Below are positions 31,585-45,384 of a stretch of 64,000 bases of DNA, piece by piece. Every line of letters starts with the position of its first letter. The first letter of the stretch is position 1. The notes beneath the pieces are model-generated. The model made no database searches, had not been told where the DNA came from, and worked only from the letters and a program-made list of their open reading frames with translations. A program made the position numbers and the translations under genes. The stretch comes from Ichthyophis bannanicus (Eukaryota > Chordata > Amphibia > Gymnophiona > Ichthyophiidae): the NCBI GenBank assembly GCA_033557465.1, contig CM066043.1:75112662-75176661 (forward strand), in the 5' to 3' direction.

Positions 31585-32112
31585 GTCACACTAAACTGGA
31601 CTGGTCCAGCAGGATGTTAAGGAATGAAATTTTCCTTTCCTGATAATTTTCATTCCTTGAATCTTGCTAAACCAGTTGAGGCCTGCCCTGGGATATTACT
31701 CCTACAGGTATGGGAGCCCTGCTGCCTTTTAACTGCATTTCCAGTATGAGTGCTGATTCAGAGTCTAGTATGGTCTGTGTGTGTGTTCTGTGCTGTAAGA
31801 AAACGTTTGTACAGAGTTGTTAATACTTTTTCAGATTTTTTTTCCAGAATATTTATTTTTATTTATTAGTATTTAGCTCCCACCTTTCCAGTAGACTTTC
31901 AAGATGAGTTACATGCAGGTACAGTACTTGGTTTCTACTCGGGAAGTGTCATAGTGGCTTCTCTTGGTACTATACCAGCATATATACAAGTGATCACATC
32001 GCTGAAAGTTGCTGTGGTCTGCCTCCATCTGCTGGCTGCGACTATGATCCACTTCTCTGGACCATTCTTGCAAGATTCAAGGAAAGGAAATTAGCAGGTA
32101 TGTAACATTTCT
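31585..32112 (+). repeat. DIRS-I ICR and right inverted terminal repeat
   Basis: 31585-31700 contains GAATGAAATTTTCCTTTCC and CATTCCTTGAATCTTGC, inversely matching the terminus at 32060-32112 (TTGCAAGATTCAAGGAAAGG). 31972-32085 pairs with the left ITR. An old L2-type tail in reverse orientation (about 31845-31920, ATTTATTTTTATTTATTAGT and GTTACATG) sits between them. The final CAG|GTATGT resembles a splice donor. Confidence 0.65.
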
Positions 32113-32167
32113 CCATACACAAAACCAACACTGGAAAATCTTAGCAGAATAAGTTTGCTGATTTTAG

Positions 32168-34170
<2,003 letters not shown>

Positions 34171-34799
34171 AAACACTATGGGCCCGATGCAGAGATGTGA
34201 ATAGTGGGGTTGGACGTCCAGCCCCGACATTCGCCGGGACTGTATGCTGCCTCAGGTGCTCCCCGCACGCACACAGCTACTGTGCAGGGAGCGCTGGATG
34301 GGGGGGGGGGCAGAGAGTTGGCGAGGCAGGAGTGGGCCATAGCACCCAGACGTACAGGGCTGATTCAGGTTGTGGCTCTGTATGTCCACCAGCTGCAGTC
34401 TAGACGGGTTATACCACCTCAGAGGTGGTATAAGCCCTGGGTGCATCGGTGAGTGACCCACGCAACCCCACCACATGGCCAGTAGAGAGGCAGATGAGAC
34501 CCCACCACCCAGTCCTGGTCCTGGGTCCTGGCTGCCCCTGCCAAGGGTCGGGCAGCAGGGAAACTATGTTCAGCACTGTGGCGGGCATTTAGTGTTCCTG
34601 CTGGGTGTCCCAGTGCCATGGCACCGGCACACCAGCAGGAGTATAGGGTGGGCTGGATGGTGTGCCGGGTAGACATCTCGCATTACAGAATTGGGGCACA
34701 ATTGGGCCCCAGTAGCAGAATCGGGTCCACTTTGGAGCCGTCTATTTTTTTTGACCATCCCAGATGGCCCAGACCTGCCCCTCACTGAATCGGGCTCCA
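34171..34799. other. Unclassified GC-richer stretch, possibly a repeat
   Basis: Starts GGGCCCGATGCAGAG and ends with GAATCGGGCTCCA. Its composition differs from the AT-rich flanks, and it directly abuts the CR1 3' end. That is compatible with a SINE or other interspersed repeat, but I cannot assign a family and see no coding potential. Confidence 0.3.
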
Positions 34800-35255
34800 C
34801 ATGGATAACAAAAACATAGAAAAAATGACGACAGAAAAAGACCACATGTCCTATCTAGTCTGTCCTTCCATATCAACATATACAACAGTCCCCTTTTTTC
34901 CTTTATTGATCCTCTGTGTTTGTCCCATGCTTTTTTGAATTCAGATACTGTCCTCATCTCTACCACCTCCACTGGGAGGCTATTCTATGGATCCATCACT
35001 CTCCGTAAAGAAATATTTCCGCATATCACTCCTGAATCTATCCCTTCACCCTCATCCCATGTCCCCTCATAGCAGAACTTGCTTTCATTCGAAAGAGGCT
35101 CTCCCCCTGTGCATTTATGCCATGGAGGTATTTAAACATCTCAATCATATCACCTCTATTCCGCCTTTCCTCTAAGGTGTACATATTAAGATCCTTAATA
35201 TCCTAAAAACTAATTACCAGACAACAATCTCCAAAAACAAACTAGAATTTAAACA

Positions 35256-36569
35256 ATGCCTACTCAATCTCCTTCTCCCATCAGGATTATACTAATATGT
35301 CTCTTTATCCTCACACTGATAAACCTAACAAAATGTATAAGAAATAATTATAATAGACCAATCCCAATAATACAAAGTACATCACGCTATGACCACCCAA
35401 TATCTCCGTTCAAAAATGGAACCAACCCCAGACCCAAACAATCTAGACTTATATATATAACAATCGCACCAAAAAATAACTCCACGCAACCACAACCACC
35501 TTATACACAGAAATACACAACCCTTACCTGCCAACTTATCAACGCAAGATCCATGAGAAACAAACTACCAATCTTTACAGATATCATCAATGACCATAAA
35601 ACAGATATTGTCTGTATAACGGAAACCTGGCTCAAAGATACAGACTCAGTATTCATGAACCAATTAAAATCAACTGAATATGAGATCTTCCATACCCACA
35701 GAACAATTAAAAAAGGTGGAGGCGTACTAATAATAGTAAAGAAAAACCTCAATGCAAAACTAATCTCATCCAATAATATGGATAATGTAGACACACTAAC
35801 TATAAAAATTAAAACCACAAAGATATGCCTAATATATAGACCCCCAGAAAACAATATAGATAACACTGATAACCTAATTGAACTACTGGCATCATCCACT
35901 GACACAAACCCAATAATACTAATGGGTGATTTTAACCTCCCTTCAACACCCAACAACCAATCAAACCACTTCACAGAAGCAGTAAGCAATTTGGACTTCC
36001 ACCAAATAATAACAGAACAAACACATAATAAAGGAAAAACACTTGACATGGTCTTCCTACCAAACTCACTCCACAACCTATATAACCCCAAATCACTCTC
36101 AAACATACCTGTTCCCTGGTCAGACCACTACCTTCTGAAATTTGACATCACCATCCCTGACAACAATCATACTAAACGAACTCAACCTTCACAAAATAAG
36201 AGATTCAGAAAGTTCAATGAAGAAGAATTCTTAGATCAAATAATTCCTCACCTCACCCTAACTCCTACAAATCTGGAAGAAACTATCAAAACTTGGAACA
36301 AAACTATATCAACAGCAGCAGAAAAAAAACCAAACCTGTCCCAACAAAATAGCAATGACAATACAATTGACAAGAAGGATGCCCCATGGTTTAACATGAC
36401 AATCAAAAATCTTAAAAGACAACTAAGAATGGAAGAAAGGAAATGGAGACAAAATAAATCACCAACAACTTATGAGAAATACGTAAATACCCTACACATA
36501 TATAAGGAAACAATAGACATTTCTAAGAGAAACTACTACTCTAACATACTCAATAATTCAATTAACTGA
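35256..36569 (+). pseudogene. L2-like ORF2, endonuclease part
   Basis: 437 codons with APE-type endonuclease motifs: TCQLINARSMRNKLPIFTD (Asn active site), DIVCITETWLKD (Glu), KGGGVLIIVKK, CLIYRPP, LMGDFNLPS (Asp/Asn), and PWSDHYLLKFDI (the Ser-Asp-His triad). It nicks target DNA to prime reverse transcription. The TGA at 36567-36569 interrupts it before the RT; the frame continues afterwards in the same phase. The first 30 or so residues (hydrophobic, IRIILICLFILTLINLTKC) may not belong to the real start. Confidence 0.87.
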
Positions 36570-38070
36570 CCAAGAGAATTATTCTGTATAATACAGAAAC
36601 TAACAAACAAAACATACAACTCAGACGAAATATCCATAGATATCTCCCCACAAGAATTAGCACAATACTATATTAACAAAACAAAAATACAAATGAATAA
36701 CCCCCCAATAACACACACTGAAATGAAACACACAACCTCTAATACCTGGTCCAACTTCAGTCCAATTTCAAAGACCACACTCAAAACTACCATATCTAAC
36801 ATCAATACAACTACATCATATCTTGACCCATGCCCAGTAGATTGGATAAAAAAGACACTCTCGATACTCTCTTCCTTCATCCTCCCTATGGTCAACATAT
36901 CACTAGAAAAAGGATACTTACCACCATCCCTCAAACATGTTCAAATACGACCAATACTTAAAAATAAAACACTAGACAAATTATCCCCAAAATCATACAG
37001 ACCCATATCGAGCATTCCCTTCATGGCCAAACTTATTGAAAAAATAGTTCAAACCCAACTACAGGAATTTATTGATACATTGAACCTCCTTGACGAACAC
37101 CAATATGGCTTCCGACCATTCCATGGGGTTGAAACATTGCTAACAATCCTTTATGACACCCTATTAAGAGGAATTGACGACACTAAACAAGCCTTCATCC
37201 TAGTATTCCTCGACATCTCTGCTGCATTTGACAGCGTCAATCATATAACAATGCTCAACAGACTACAACAAATAGGAATTACATCCACCGTTTATAACTG
37301 GTTCAAATCCTACCTATCAAACAGAACCCAAACAGTAAGAATTCTTAACCAAACATCTAACACTTTCAACCAAACACAAGGCCTCCCACAGGGATCCGCA
37401 CTATCAGCACTATTATTTAACATTTACCTACAACCAATCAGCAACATCTTTAACGTCATGGCGTCTATTACCATATTTACGCCGATGATATAATGTTCTA
37501 CCTCCCATTTAAAATCCCACACCCCCCACTACAACAAATAACAGAATGTTTTAAAGAACTAACAATATGGCTCAAGGATCAGAACTTACACATTAATTTC
37601 TCAAAAACTGATGTACTATATATCACTAAAAACCAAACATACACACCCCCAAGCACCATCACCCTTGATAACCATGAGATCAACATAAAAAAAGAAATAA
37701 AATACCTAGGTGTGATACTTGATAATAAGCTTAACATGGATTCACACATAAAATATCTAACAAAAACATACACTACAAACTTAAGACATTGAGACAACTA
37801 AGACCTTTAATTCACTTACAAGACTTCATAACCATAATTCAAGCTATCATAACCCCACACTTTGATTTTGCAAATTTAATCCTTAATGGCATCACAAAGC
37901 AAAATATTAAAAAGATACAACTAACCCAGAACATAGCAGCAAGAATAATAATGAATATAAGCGCAATAGAACATATCACACCGATCCTGGCTGAACTCCA
38001 TTGGCTACCTATTTACAGCAGAATAAAATACAAGATTCTTCTAACCACATTTAAGCTAATAATAACTTAG
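36570..38070 (+). pseudogene. L2-like ORF2, reverse transcriptase part, frameshifted
   Basis: RT blocks: SPKSYRPISSIPFMAKLIEK, LDEHQYGFRPFHGVETLLT, VFLDISAAFDSVNH (first catalytic Asp), GLPQGSALSALLFNIYL, then a frameshift near 37459 just before H-I-Y-A-D-D-I-M-F-Y (YADD, about 37480). NFSKTDVLYI and KYLGVILDNKLNMDSHIKYL follow; a second shift lies near 37790, and LAELHWLPIYSRIKYKIL closes the domain. The LHWLPI box and layout favour the L2 group over CR1. Confidence 0.85.
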
Positions 38071-39345
38071 CACCATCTGTACTCAATACACTCATAAATG
38101 TAGAAATTGATAAACGCTCACAAAGGAGTAGAAACACAAACACTATAGCAGTACCAAAAGATTACACAAAAGCTAGAAAACAAACCAACAAGAGAGCCTT
38201 CTCACATTCAGCACCTATCCTCTGGAATAACCTTCCTGACAACATTTGTTTACTGTCAGACATAAAGGAATTTAGAAAAAACTGAAAACCCATTTATTCT
38301 CATTACACTACAAAGGAGCAGAATCTAACCAGACTACACAAAGAGACACAGGTTAACAACCATACTACAAATATCTATAACTACGTGCTTTGAAGTTTAG
38401 AATAATGTATACAACCACAAGTGATAAATGATATAATTTGTAAATATCTACAATGTATATAAGTTCTAATAGTTTAATGTTCAAACTTTTATATTGTTCT
38501 AATAGTTTAATGTTCAAACTTTATATTGTACCTGTATCTAATTCCACCTGTTCTATGTAAAATGACTTGGTATGATATTACCCATACCATATTACATACT
38601 GTTCATTGTAAACCGCACTTGATACTTGGGAAAGAGCGGTATAGAAATAATTGTTAAATAAATAAATAAATAAAGTCTGTCCTCATATGCTTTATAATGA
38701 AGACCACTAACCATTTTAGTAGCCACCCTCTGCACCGACTCCATCCTGTTCACATCCTTTTGAAGATGCGATCTCCAGAATTGCACACTATACTCCAAAT
38801 GAGGTCGCAGCAAAGACTTATACAGAGGCACCATCAACTCCTTTTTTTCTGCTAGCCATTCCTCTCCGTATGCACCCAAACATCCTTCTAGCTTTTGCTG
38901 TCGCCTTTTCTACCTGTTTAGCTACTTTAAGATCATCGGACACAGCCACACTGAAGTCCCACTCTTCTTTAGTGGACAAAAGTACTTCACCCCCTATACT
39001 ATATTGCTTCCTTGGATTGCTGCAGCCCAAATGCATGACCATGCATTTTTAACATTAAATCCCCGCTGCCAAATTCTAGACCATTCTTCAAGCTTAGCTA
39101 GATCCCTCCTCATGTTATCTACACCTTCCTGGGTGTCTACTCTATTGCAGATTTTGGTATCATCCGCAAAGAGGCAAACCTTACCCGACAGCCCTTCCGC
39201 TATATCACTAGCAATGATGTTAAAAAAAAATCGGACCAAGGACAGATCCCTGGAGCACACCACTGGTAACTTCCTTCTCCTCAGAGTGAGCTCCATTTAC
39301 CTGTACCCTTTGTCGCCTCCCACTCAACCAATATCTGTCTAGATC

Positions 39346-40127
39346 ACTAGTCAGCCAGATAGTCACATATTTGTGAGCTGGTTAAGGAAGGAGTGAGGGC
39401 AGGTCAAAACATTATCTGAAGAGCAGCGATATTTTGCTACTGTCCAAATCAGTCATATGTTTAATTTAGGCCTGTTAAATGTAGAACTTATACAGACATA
39501 AGGTAAATATTGTCATTATCTGGCTAATATTTTGGCCTGCCTTTGCTCCTTCCCAATCTTGCTTACAATTATCTGGGGTAATATCTGGCTGTTTTGGAGA
39601 TGTAAATAGCAGACCTAAACTAAATAGTGCTGGCACATTCCCCTCACTATCTGTATAGTCAGTGCCACTACCTAGACGGATAGCTGTTAAGTTAAACACC
39701 AGCGGTTGTGATTAACTTAAGCTGCTGACTGCACTGCCTGAATATTGATCCTGGTATTAATATCTAATTAGTAAAAATAAGCATTTTCTTCCCTGCACAG
39801 CAATTGATTTTAATGTTTGTTAAGTGCCACGTATTTCCCTGTGCTGGTATTGCACTTAGCTGGAATGTGACAGGGTGTACGCTGAAAAGTTTTAATGGAG
39901 ACTGAGTGGAGGCACAAAGCCAAAGTTGGAGTACCTTCAGCAGTTAGGCTGGGTGCCAGTCTCTGGAATCATTGCACTTATGTAATACCCTAAACTGTAA
40001 AGCAAACCCTTCATACTGGCTTTTAATTTGTGATACCTTGTGTCCAGTTGTCCCTGTTGGAATACTGACAAATCTAAAGTGCATTGTGATACCATCAGAC
40101 ATTGCTTTAGTCATTGGTTGGCACTCT
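39346..40127. other. CSK intron, nothing recognised
   Basis: AT-rich sequence between the CR1 5' end and DIRS-G. No coding or repeat signature is seen. Confidence 0.4.
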
Positions 40128-40205
40128 TAGACCAGTCCAGACAAGCGGGTTGTGTTCTCCTACCAGAAACAAAGACCAATGAAAAACCCAGGTTTCAATG
40201 ACATT
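40128..40205 (+). repeat. DIRS-G left inverted terminal repeat
   Basis: Inverse partner of 42898-42985. It contains CAGTCCAGACAAGCGGGTTG, resembling the left end of DIRS-I. Confidence 0.82.
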
Positions 40206-40809
40206 ACTCTACTCTATCTGGCTCATCCACCAGAGGACCTTTCAGTATTTCTTTGTCTCCAGCAGATGGTGGATGACTTTTCACCTCTCTGAAGAAAATC
40301 AGAAGTTTGAGAGGAAAAGAGATTGATTAAATGCTCGTGAACGACCACCTCAAGCCCTAAAGGGGTGACTGATTCGAGCGCAACATGGGAGGCTCTACTA
40401 GATTGCGGTCTTTTTGGTAGCCATAGGAGAGGGGAAAAATGGTTCAGCTCCACGCCGATAAGGGCCTGTTGAGCAACCACTAAATTAGAAGGATTTGGAA
40501 GATTGAAGAAGGCTCTCAGAGGGATCTGCCTGTCAGCCACCTTTCACACAGTACTGTTGAAATTTAAACCCAGCCAGTGAAGCAGGGGAGTAGAGCTGAG
40601 TCTGCATGGAGCCTATGTTTTTGTCTATTGTGCACTTGCGGATCACACGGTCCTAACGTTCATTCTGCCCAAGTGGCTCCTATGTGCGCTCCTGCCTTAG
40701 AACCTTTAATATGCATTCTATAAAAGCACAATTAATGCGCACTCGCGGGCCGATACAACTTTAACATACGCTCTGGTGATTCTTACCCTAACACTCTATT
40801 GTCTTCCAG

Positions 40810-41676
40810 GAAATGTTGTTTGACCTGTGGTGAGGAGCCTCATCCTTGGATTCTGGGAATTTGCCTTTCTTGTATGGCAGCTTCTGAGTCACCCCTGGAG
40901 GCATGTTTTTCCTCCCTAAGCTAGGGGAAATACAGCAAGTCTGCCCCTTCCTGTCTCAGGGCAGCATGTGCAGGATGGTACTAACAGTAAGGATGCTCAT
41001 TCTGAGCCGCTTTTCATCTTCTAGGGGGTCTGTGGAAGCTATGCCCCCTGGATGCAGTCTCATACTGGGCAGGCTGAAAGCAGAAATCCTGCTTGATTAC
41101 CTTTTGGCTAAGCATCCCCAGCCCGGGACGTTCTCTGAAGATGAGGAACACTTGGGAGCTGTCTGAGATGTTGACTATGCCTCAGACCTAGATGAATCAG
41201 TATTGGGCTCTAATGTAGAGAAGGATCTCCTATCACCTTCAGAAGACTATGAAGAGGCTGACGTGATCTGCCTGTTCTGGAAGGAAGAGCTGGCAGTGTT
41301 GATTTCCAGGGTCTCATCTGCCTTGAACCTGGCAGATACTTCCAGTACGGAGTAGAAGCCAAAAGTAAACCCGCTTCTTCAAGGAGTGTGGAAAGCCACT
41401 ACTTTCTTCCCGTACCCAGAGGCGATCAAAGATATGAGCTGGTCTGAGTGGGACTTGCCCGACACTCTGCCTAAAGGGTTAAGGGTCTGTGAGAAGCTCT
41501 ATGCTCTCCCAGAGGAGCAGCGCAGTGAGTGGTTTAACATTCCCAAGGTGGATGCACAGGTCACAGCTGTTATCAGATGGACCACCATCCCCATGGAAGG
41601 CGGATCGAGCTTAAAAGATGTCCTGGACCACAAGGTTGATTCCTTGCTAAAGAGCCAGTTTGCCGTGTCAAGCTGA
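40810..41676 (+). pseudogene. DIRS-G gag remnant
   Basis: Starts with a Cys-rich segment (CCLTCGEEPHPWILGICLSC, near 40825-40880), comparable in position to the Cys/His domain of group-1 gag. The segment 41386-41676 (WKATTFFPYPEAIKDMSWSE, then QRSEWFNIPKVDAQVTAVIR and TIPMEGGSSLKDVLDHKVDS) matches DIRS-H at 57820-57960 (WEWFHSPKVDAAVSAMTKKI, IPIEGSEALKDVQDRKLD). This pair defines the group-2 gag core. Broken by stops near 41165 and 41355. Confidence 0.7.
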
Positions 41677-41742
41677 GTATGCATCAGCTTTACTTCTCAA
41701 GCTCTGCTCCAGTGGATTCAGTCTCTTCCACCTAATGATACC

Positions 41743-42500
41743 ACTTCTCTCTTGGAGCCGGACATCTCACGTTTTCTCCAAGGGGTTCAACATCTGCGCC
41801 CTTCCGTTCAGTCTGTGATCCCTTCCAGGGATCTGCCTCTGATGCTCAGGACCCTGATGGTAGCCCCCTTTGAGCCATTGAAGTATTCTACCTTGAAGAA
41901 TTTGATGTTCAAGACTGTCTTCTTGGTTGTGATTTGTTCTGCAAGGCAGATCTCCAAGCTGCAGGCTCTGTCTTGTTGAAATCCTTATCTGTCCTTTTCA
42001 ACGGAGGCCGTTTCCATTCGGCCTGTGCCTTCTCTTTTGCCTAAAGTGCTGTCTTCCTTTCACATGAACCAGGTGGTTTGCCTGTCCTTTTTGAAGGAAC
42101 AGTGTTAGGGGAAGGATTAGGACCTTCGCCTTGTGTATGTCGGGAGACTTCTGCTCCAGTACTTGGAGGTTAGGAATTCCTTTCTAAGTCTGACCATCTT
42201 TTTGTGCTGTTTGCTGGTCTGCGTAGGAGTGAGGCAGTGGCCAAGTCGACCTTGGGGTGCTGGATTAAGGAGACTATTGCCTCCACATATCTTTTACAGA
42301 ACTGGCTGGTTCCAGAAGGGTTTTGCGCCCATTCTGTCTCAGCACAAGCATTCTCATGTCCTTGTGGGGGGAGCAGAGCACGATGACCCCTGCAGACATT
42401 TGTCGGGTAGCAGCGTGGGCATCTTTCACTTTTGTCAAGCATTACCGCTTGGATGTCCACGTATGGGCGGACATAGCCTTTGACTCGAGAGTTTTGTGAG
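41743..42500 (+). pseudogene. DIRS-G tyrosine recombinase, partial
   Basis: The first frame reads LLEPDISRFLQGVQHLRPSV, FEPLKYSTLKNLMFKTVFLV and ICSARQISKLQAL, where the catalytic Arg of the SAR(x)ISxLQAL motif is kept. After stops come LPKVLSSFHMNQVVCLSFLK, then WIKETIASTYLL and, in further frames, ADICRVAAWASFTFVKHYRL with the terminal Tyr (about 42400-42460). Homologous to recombinases of H and I. Confidence 0.72.
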
Positions 42501-42578
42501 CTGCTGTGTGTGTTTCCCACCCAGTGGTGGTGTAGCTTTGGTATATCCCACTTATCTGTACTGGTCTATTTGGATGAT

Positions 42579-43036
42579 ATGGAAGGTGACATTTTACTTA
42601 CCAGATAATGTCCTTTCCATGAGTCCTGCTGGACCAATTCCAGGGCCTGCCCCTGAAACTGTATTGCTCTGTTGTTCTTCTGCGGTTCTCTTGGGTCCGC
42701 CATGATTTTATACTTGACTCTGCAAGCTCATCTTCTATTTACTGCCTTCTGTTCTATTTTCCTGAACATAGTTTGCTACTGTTGAGTACTCGTTGCCCAC
42801 ATTGAGATTGTGTGAAGCTTGCTCTGTATATCCCATATGTTTTGGGGTGAAACTCAAGGGATCTCTGGTGGCTGAGATGGATAGAGGCAAGAAAGTGATG
42901 TCATTGAAACCTGGGCTTTTCATTGATCTTTGTCTCCACCAATCTGCTGGTAGGGGAACGCAACCTGCTTGTCTGAACTGATCTAACAGGACTCAAGGAA
43001 CGTACAATATCTGGTAAGTAAAATGTCACCTTTCCA
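42579..43036 (+). repeat. DIRS-G ICR and right inverted terminal repeat
   Basis: The ICR (42579-42645) inversely matches the extreme right end (about 42985-43036). 42898-42985 inversely matches the left end. The terminus GGTAAGTAAAATGTCACCTT contains a splice-donor-like GTAAGT. Confidence 0.78.
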
Positions 43037-43098
43037 CTTGTTTACATGATACTGTCTGATAAATCCCAGTTTTGTGTTCATCTCAATTCTCAGATTAG

Positions 43099-43299
<201 letters not shown>

Positions 43300-43409
43300 T
43301 AAGTTTTTGTGCAGAGATGCTGAGATTATGGCCAGGTCAACAGCTGGGGATTAAAGCTTTTTACTGTTAACATAAGGAGGTTAGACTTGAATTTTTGCTT
43401 TATAACCAG

Positions 43410-44180
43410 GTAGGACTTTGAAGTATTCATTCATTCAGTTTATTGTCCACTTTTCCTACAAGTGTTCAAGAGGGAGCACAATAAAGGCACCCCCCTCCCC
43501 CCAACATAATAACAAGGTACCATTAAACAGCATAAAATCAAGAACTGTTATCATAATATTGTATAGCAATGTCTTAGTAAATGGATCTATAAGTAACAGA
43601 ATCGAGCAATAAGGGAACCGTAAAATAACAGGGAACTGTAAAATGACCAAAGAATTCACACAAAAAGGAATAAAAAGTAGAAAAAAATGTATAATAAAGT
43701 ATAAAATCAAGCTTAGCAAGCCTTCTCAAAAAGTTGGATTTTAATGGCCTTTTTGAAGGAAAAGCAGGTACTGGCTTGACAAGATCCCTTCAGCAGAAGA
43801 CTTAAAAAGACTGAGACCAATTCAAGAAAAGTCTCTTATCTAACCCATAACAAGTTTCATCTCTGGCAGTGAAGGAACGCCCCCCAAGGAGGGCTTCATT
43901 TGCTGATTTTTTATTTTTTTTAAGAGAGCTCCCTAGAACCCATTTCAATAAGTCACCAGAGCCCCAGCCCTTTAAAAATAAATATGAAAATTTTAAACTG
44001 AATGTGAAATCTGTTTGGAAGCCAATGTAAGTATTTCAGAACTGGGATAATATTCTTGCCATGTTTAGACCTGGTTAGTAGAAAAGTTGTCGTGTTAAAA
44101 ACCTAGTGGAGCTTCCATACATGTTTCTCTGGTAAACCGATATAAAGAGCATTCTCATAGTTCAGGGAGGATGGCACAAA
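43410..44180 (-). repeat. Probable LINE 3' remnant, minus strand
   Basis: The left edge (TTCATTCATTCAGTTTATTG) resembles an L2-type tail in reverse. On the minus strand near 44030 the reading ILSQF...NTYIGFQTDFTFSLKFSYLF is compatible with a mutated LHWLP-type C-terminal box of an L2/CR1 RT. Too decayed for a firm family. Confidence 0.45.
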
Positions 44181-44689
44181 TCCAAGTCTGTAATACTTAC
44201 GTGTATGGTTTGATCAAGATTGACAAACCCATCATAACTAAAAGAAGGTAGCCTTTGAAACTGTGGAAATTTGTAAATCCATTGGGAAAGCAGTGTCTGA
44301 AATTAACCTGTGTATTTAGGAGCTGAGTATTATGTTTTTTAATGTGATAACCTGCTGGCTTTCCCAGTGTGCATTGGAAATGGCTTCCAAGCTAGCTGTA
44401 GCTTACTCTGTCATAGGGCCAGTTGTGCATGACTTGGTCTGTGAAGGAGAGTCATGTCTACAGAGTTGCATGGCATGTGTGACAGTATCTCCTGCTATGT
44501 GGCTGTGCTATTAAATAATACTGGAGAGAACAGATGTAGCATGCTGGTCCTGTATGTCAGATGTATATTATAGGTGAAGCAGAATCCCTTGAGCAGCTAG
44601 TGTTATGCATACACTGGTGGGAGCAGCTGTGCTGTTGCGTCCCTAGAAATCTAGGTAATGACCGCAAGGCCCATTCAGGCTACTTATTT

Positions 44690-44905
44690 TCCCTTCCTAA
44701 TTGGATCTCTAGCCTTGGTCTTTCCAGCAACTAAAGATTTTCTGTACCTGTCCCACTTTTTTTGAACTCCAGTACTGCTTGTAGCTCGGCTATCTACATT
44801 GCATGGCTGTTTGTATCACCACCCTTTCTGTGAAGTAATGCTTTCTGTTTTGTTCTTGATGTTACCCTTTTGCAGTCTTATACAGTGTTCTCTTGTCCTA
44901 AAGCT
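44690..44905 (-). repeat. CR1 3' UTR relic, minus strand
   Basis: CCCACTTTTTTTGAACTCCA and CTGTGAAGTAATGCTTTCTG parallel the CR1 copy at 34915-35020 (CCCATGCTTTTTTGAATTCA, CCGTAAAGAAATATTTCCGC), in the same order and spacing. No coding portion is left. Confidence 0.65.
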
Positions 44906-45384
44906 CCTTCCCACCTAATACGTATTGTCTGCTTTTAGTACATTCCTTACACATATCCAGAGATACTCCACGATATATATGAAACAGGAAGTCTGGGTGA
45001 CTGGGCAGATGGTGCATCATTGTGTATCTGTAGTAAAAGTTTTTCACTGACTTTGGTTGACTGTTCACTGTCATATAGTTGTGTCTGTATGTATAGAGCA
45101 CATGGTCACTGCTTTTCTCATAGGACCAGCAGTTCATCATAGTCACATACATTGATGACATCATTGTTGCTCAACGCTAGCACATCTTTCCAGAGCTTTT
45201 CAGGAAAACTTCAAGACCTCTCCGGACATGCATGCCAACTCAGCAGAAAAAAACCTGCTTTTATTTTTGAGTTCTGTTCTTCTTTCTTTTTTTTCTTGTC
45301 CATGCTTTTTCAGTGTGCCTTAGTATTTTTATTTTCCTATTACTTTGATTAGATGAGTTTTTAGGCAATTTAAAGTTTTTCTTT
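44906..45384. other. CSK intron, nothing recognised
   Basis: No gene or repeat family recognised. A pyrimidine-rich block (45270-45390) precedes DIRS-D. Confidence 0.4.

Larger units (their letters stand above)
15616..32112 (+). mobile_element. DIRS-I: group-2 DIRS retrotransposon carrying several later insertions
   Basis: The two ends are recognisable as inverted partners: 15616-15730 is the diverged reverse complement of 31972-32085 (shared CCAGCATATATAC, TCAC/TCGCTGAAAGT and C(A/T)(G/T)CTGGCTG segments). Between them, its own remnants are a gag piece at 18886-19060 (KLPFKGRLLWG...LVKDLGE, matching DIRS-H gag near 58245-58310), a recombinase at 30512-31560 and an ICR at about 31585-31700. 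Everything else is later cargo: CR1, the L1-like insert, DIRS-F and DIRS-C. RT and methyltransferase of I are gone. The right terminus ends CAG|GTATGT (GT at 32099), 132 bp before the next CSK exon. Confidence 0.7.
35195..38671 (+). mobile_element. Near full-length L2-like LINE inserted in CR1
   Basis: A 3.5-kb non-LTR retrotransposon with endonuclease, reverse transcriptase and a 3' tail ending in AAAT repeats (38645-38671). The coding strand is strikingly A-rich. The 3' end (ATTGTAAACCGCACTTGATAC...GAGCGGTATAGAAAT) is shared with the local SINEs. ORF2 is interrupted by one TGA (36567-36569) and shifts near 37459 and 37790, so it is a fairly young but inactive copy. ORF1 is not seen. Confidence 0.88.
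34800..39345 (-). mobile_element. CR1 LINE 3' part, minus strand, split by an L2-like LINE
   Basis: Two blocks, 38672-39345 (RT) and 34800-35194 (C-terminus and 3' UTR), are continuous when 35195-38671 is removed: YEDRL at the end of the first and LEERR at the start of the second restore the CR1 YEDRLK...NMYTLEERR box. RT landmarks on the minus strand: VCLFADDTKICNRVDTQEG near 39165, WSRIWQRGFNV, CIRRGMASRKKG, and LYKSLLRPHLEYSVQFW near 38810. It is 5'-truncated at about 39345. The insertion of L2 dates it as the older element. Confidence 0.87.
40128..43036 (+). mobile_element. DIRS-G: internally deleted group-2 DIRS element (2.9 kb)
   Basis: The left ITR at 40128-40205 is the reverse complement of 42898-42985 (TGTCATTGAAACCTGGG, TTTTCATTG(A/G)TCTTTGT, CTTGTCTG(A/G)ACTG). 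An ICR at about 42579-42645 combines complements of both termini (GGTGACATTTTACTTACCAG, then GAGTCCTGCTGGACCA). Gag remnants (40810-41676) are followed directly by the recombinase (41743-42500). RT, RNase H and methyltransferase are absent, so it is a deletion derivative that kept its ends. The right terminus carries CTG|GTAAGT (GT at 43015). Confidence 0.83.

Noticed and set aside
35501..36106. 201-codon minus-strand ORF
   Set aside because: Antisense shadow of the L2 endonuclease; the plus strand carries all endonuclease motifs.
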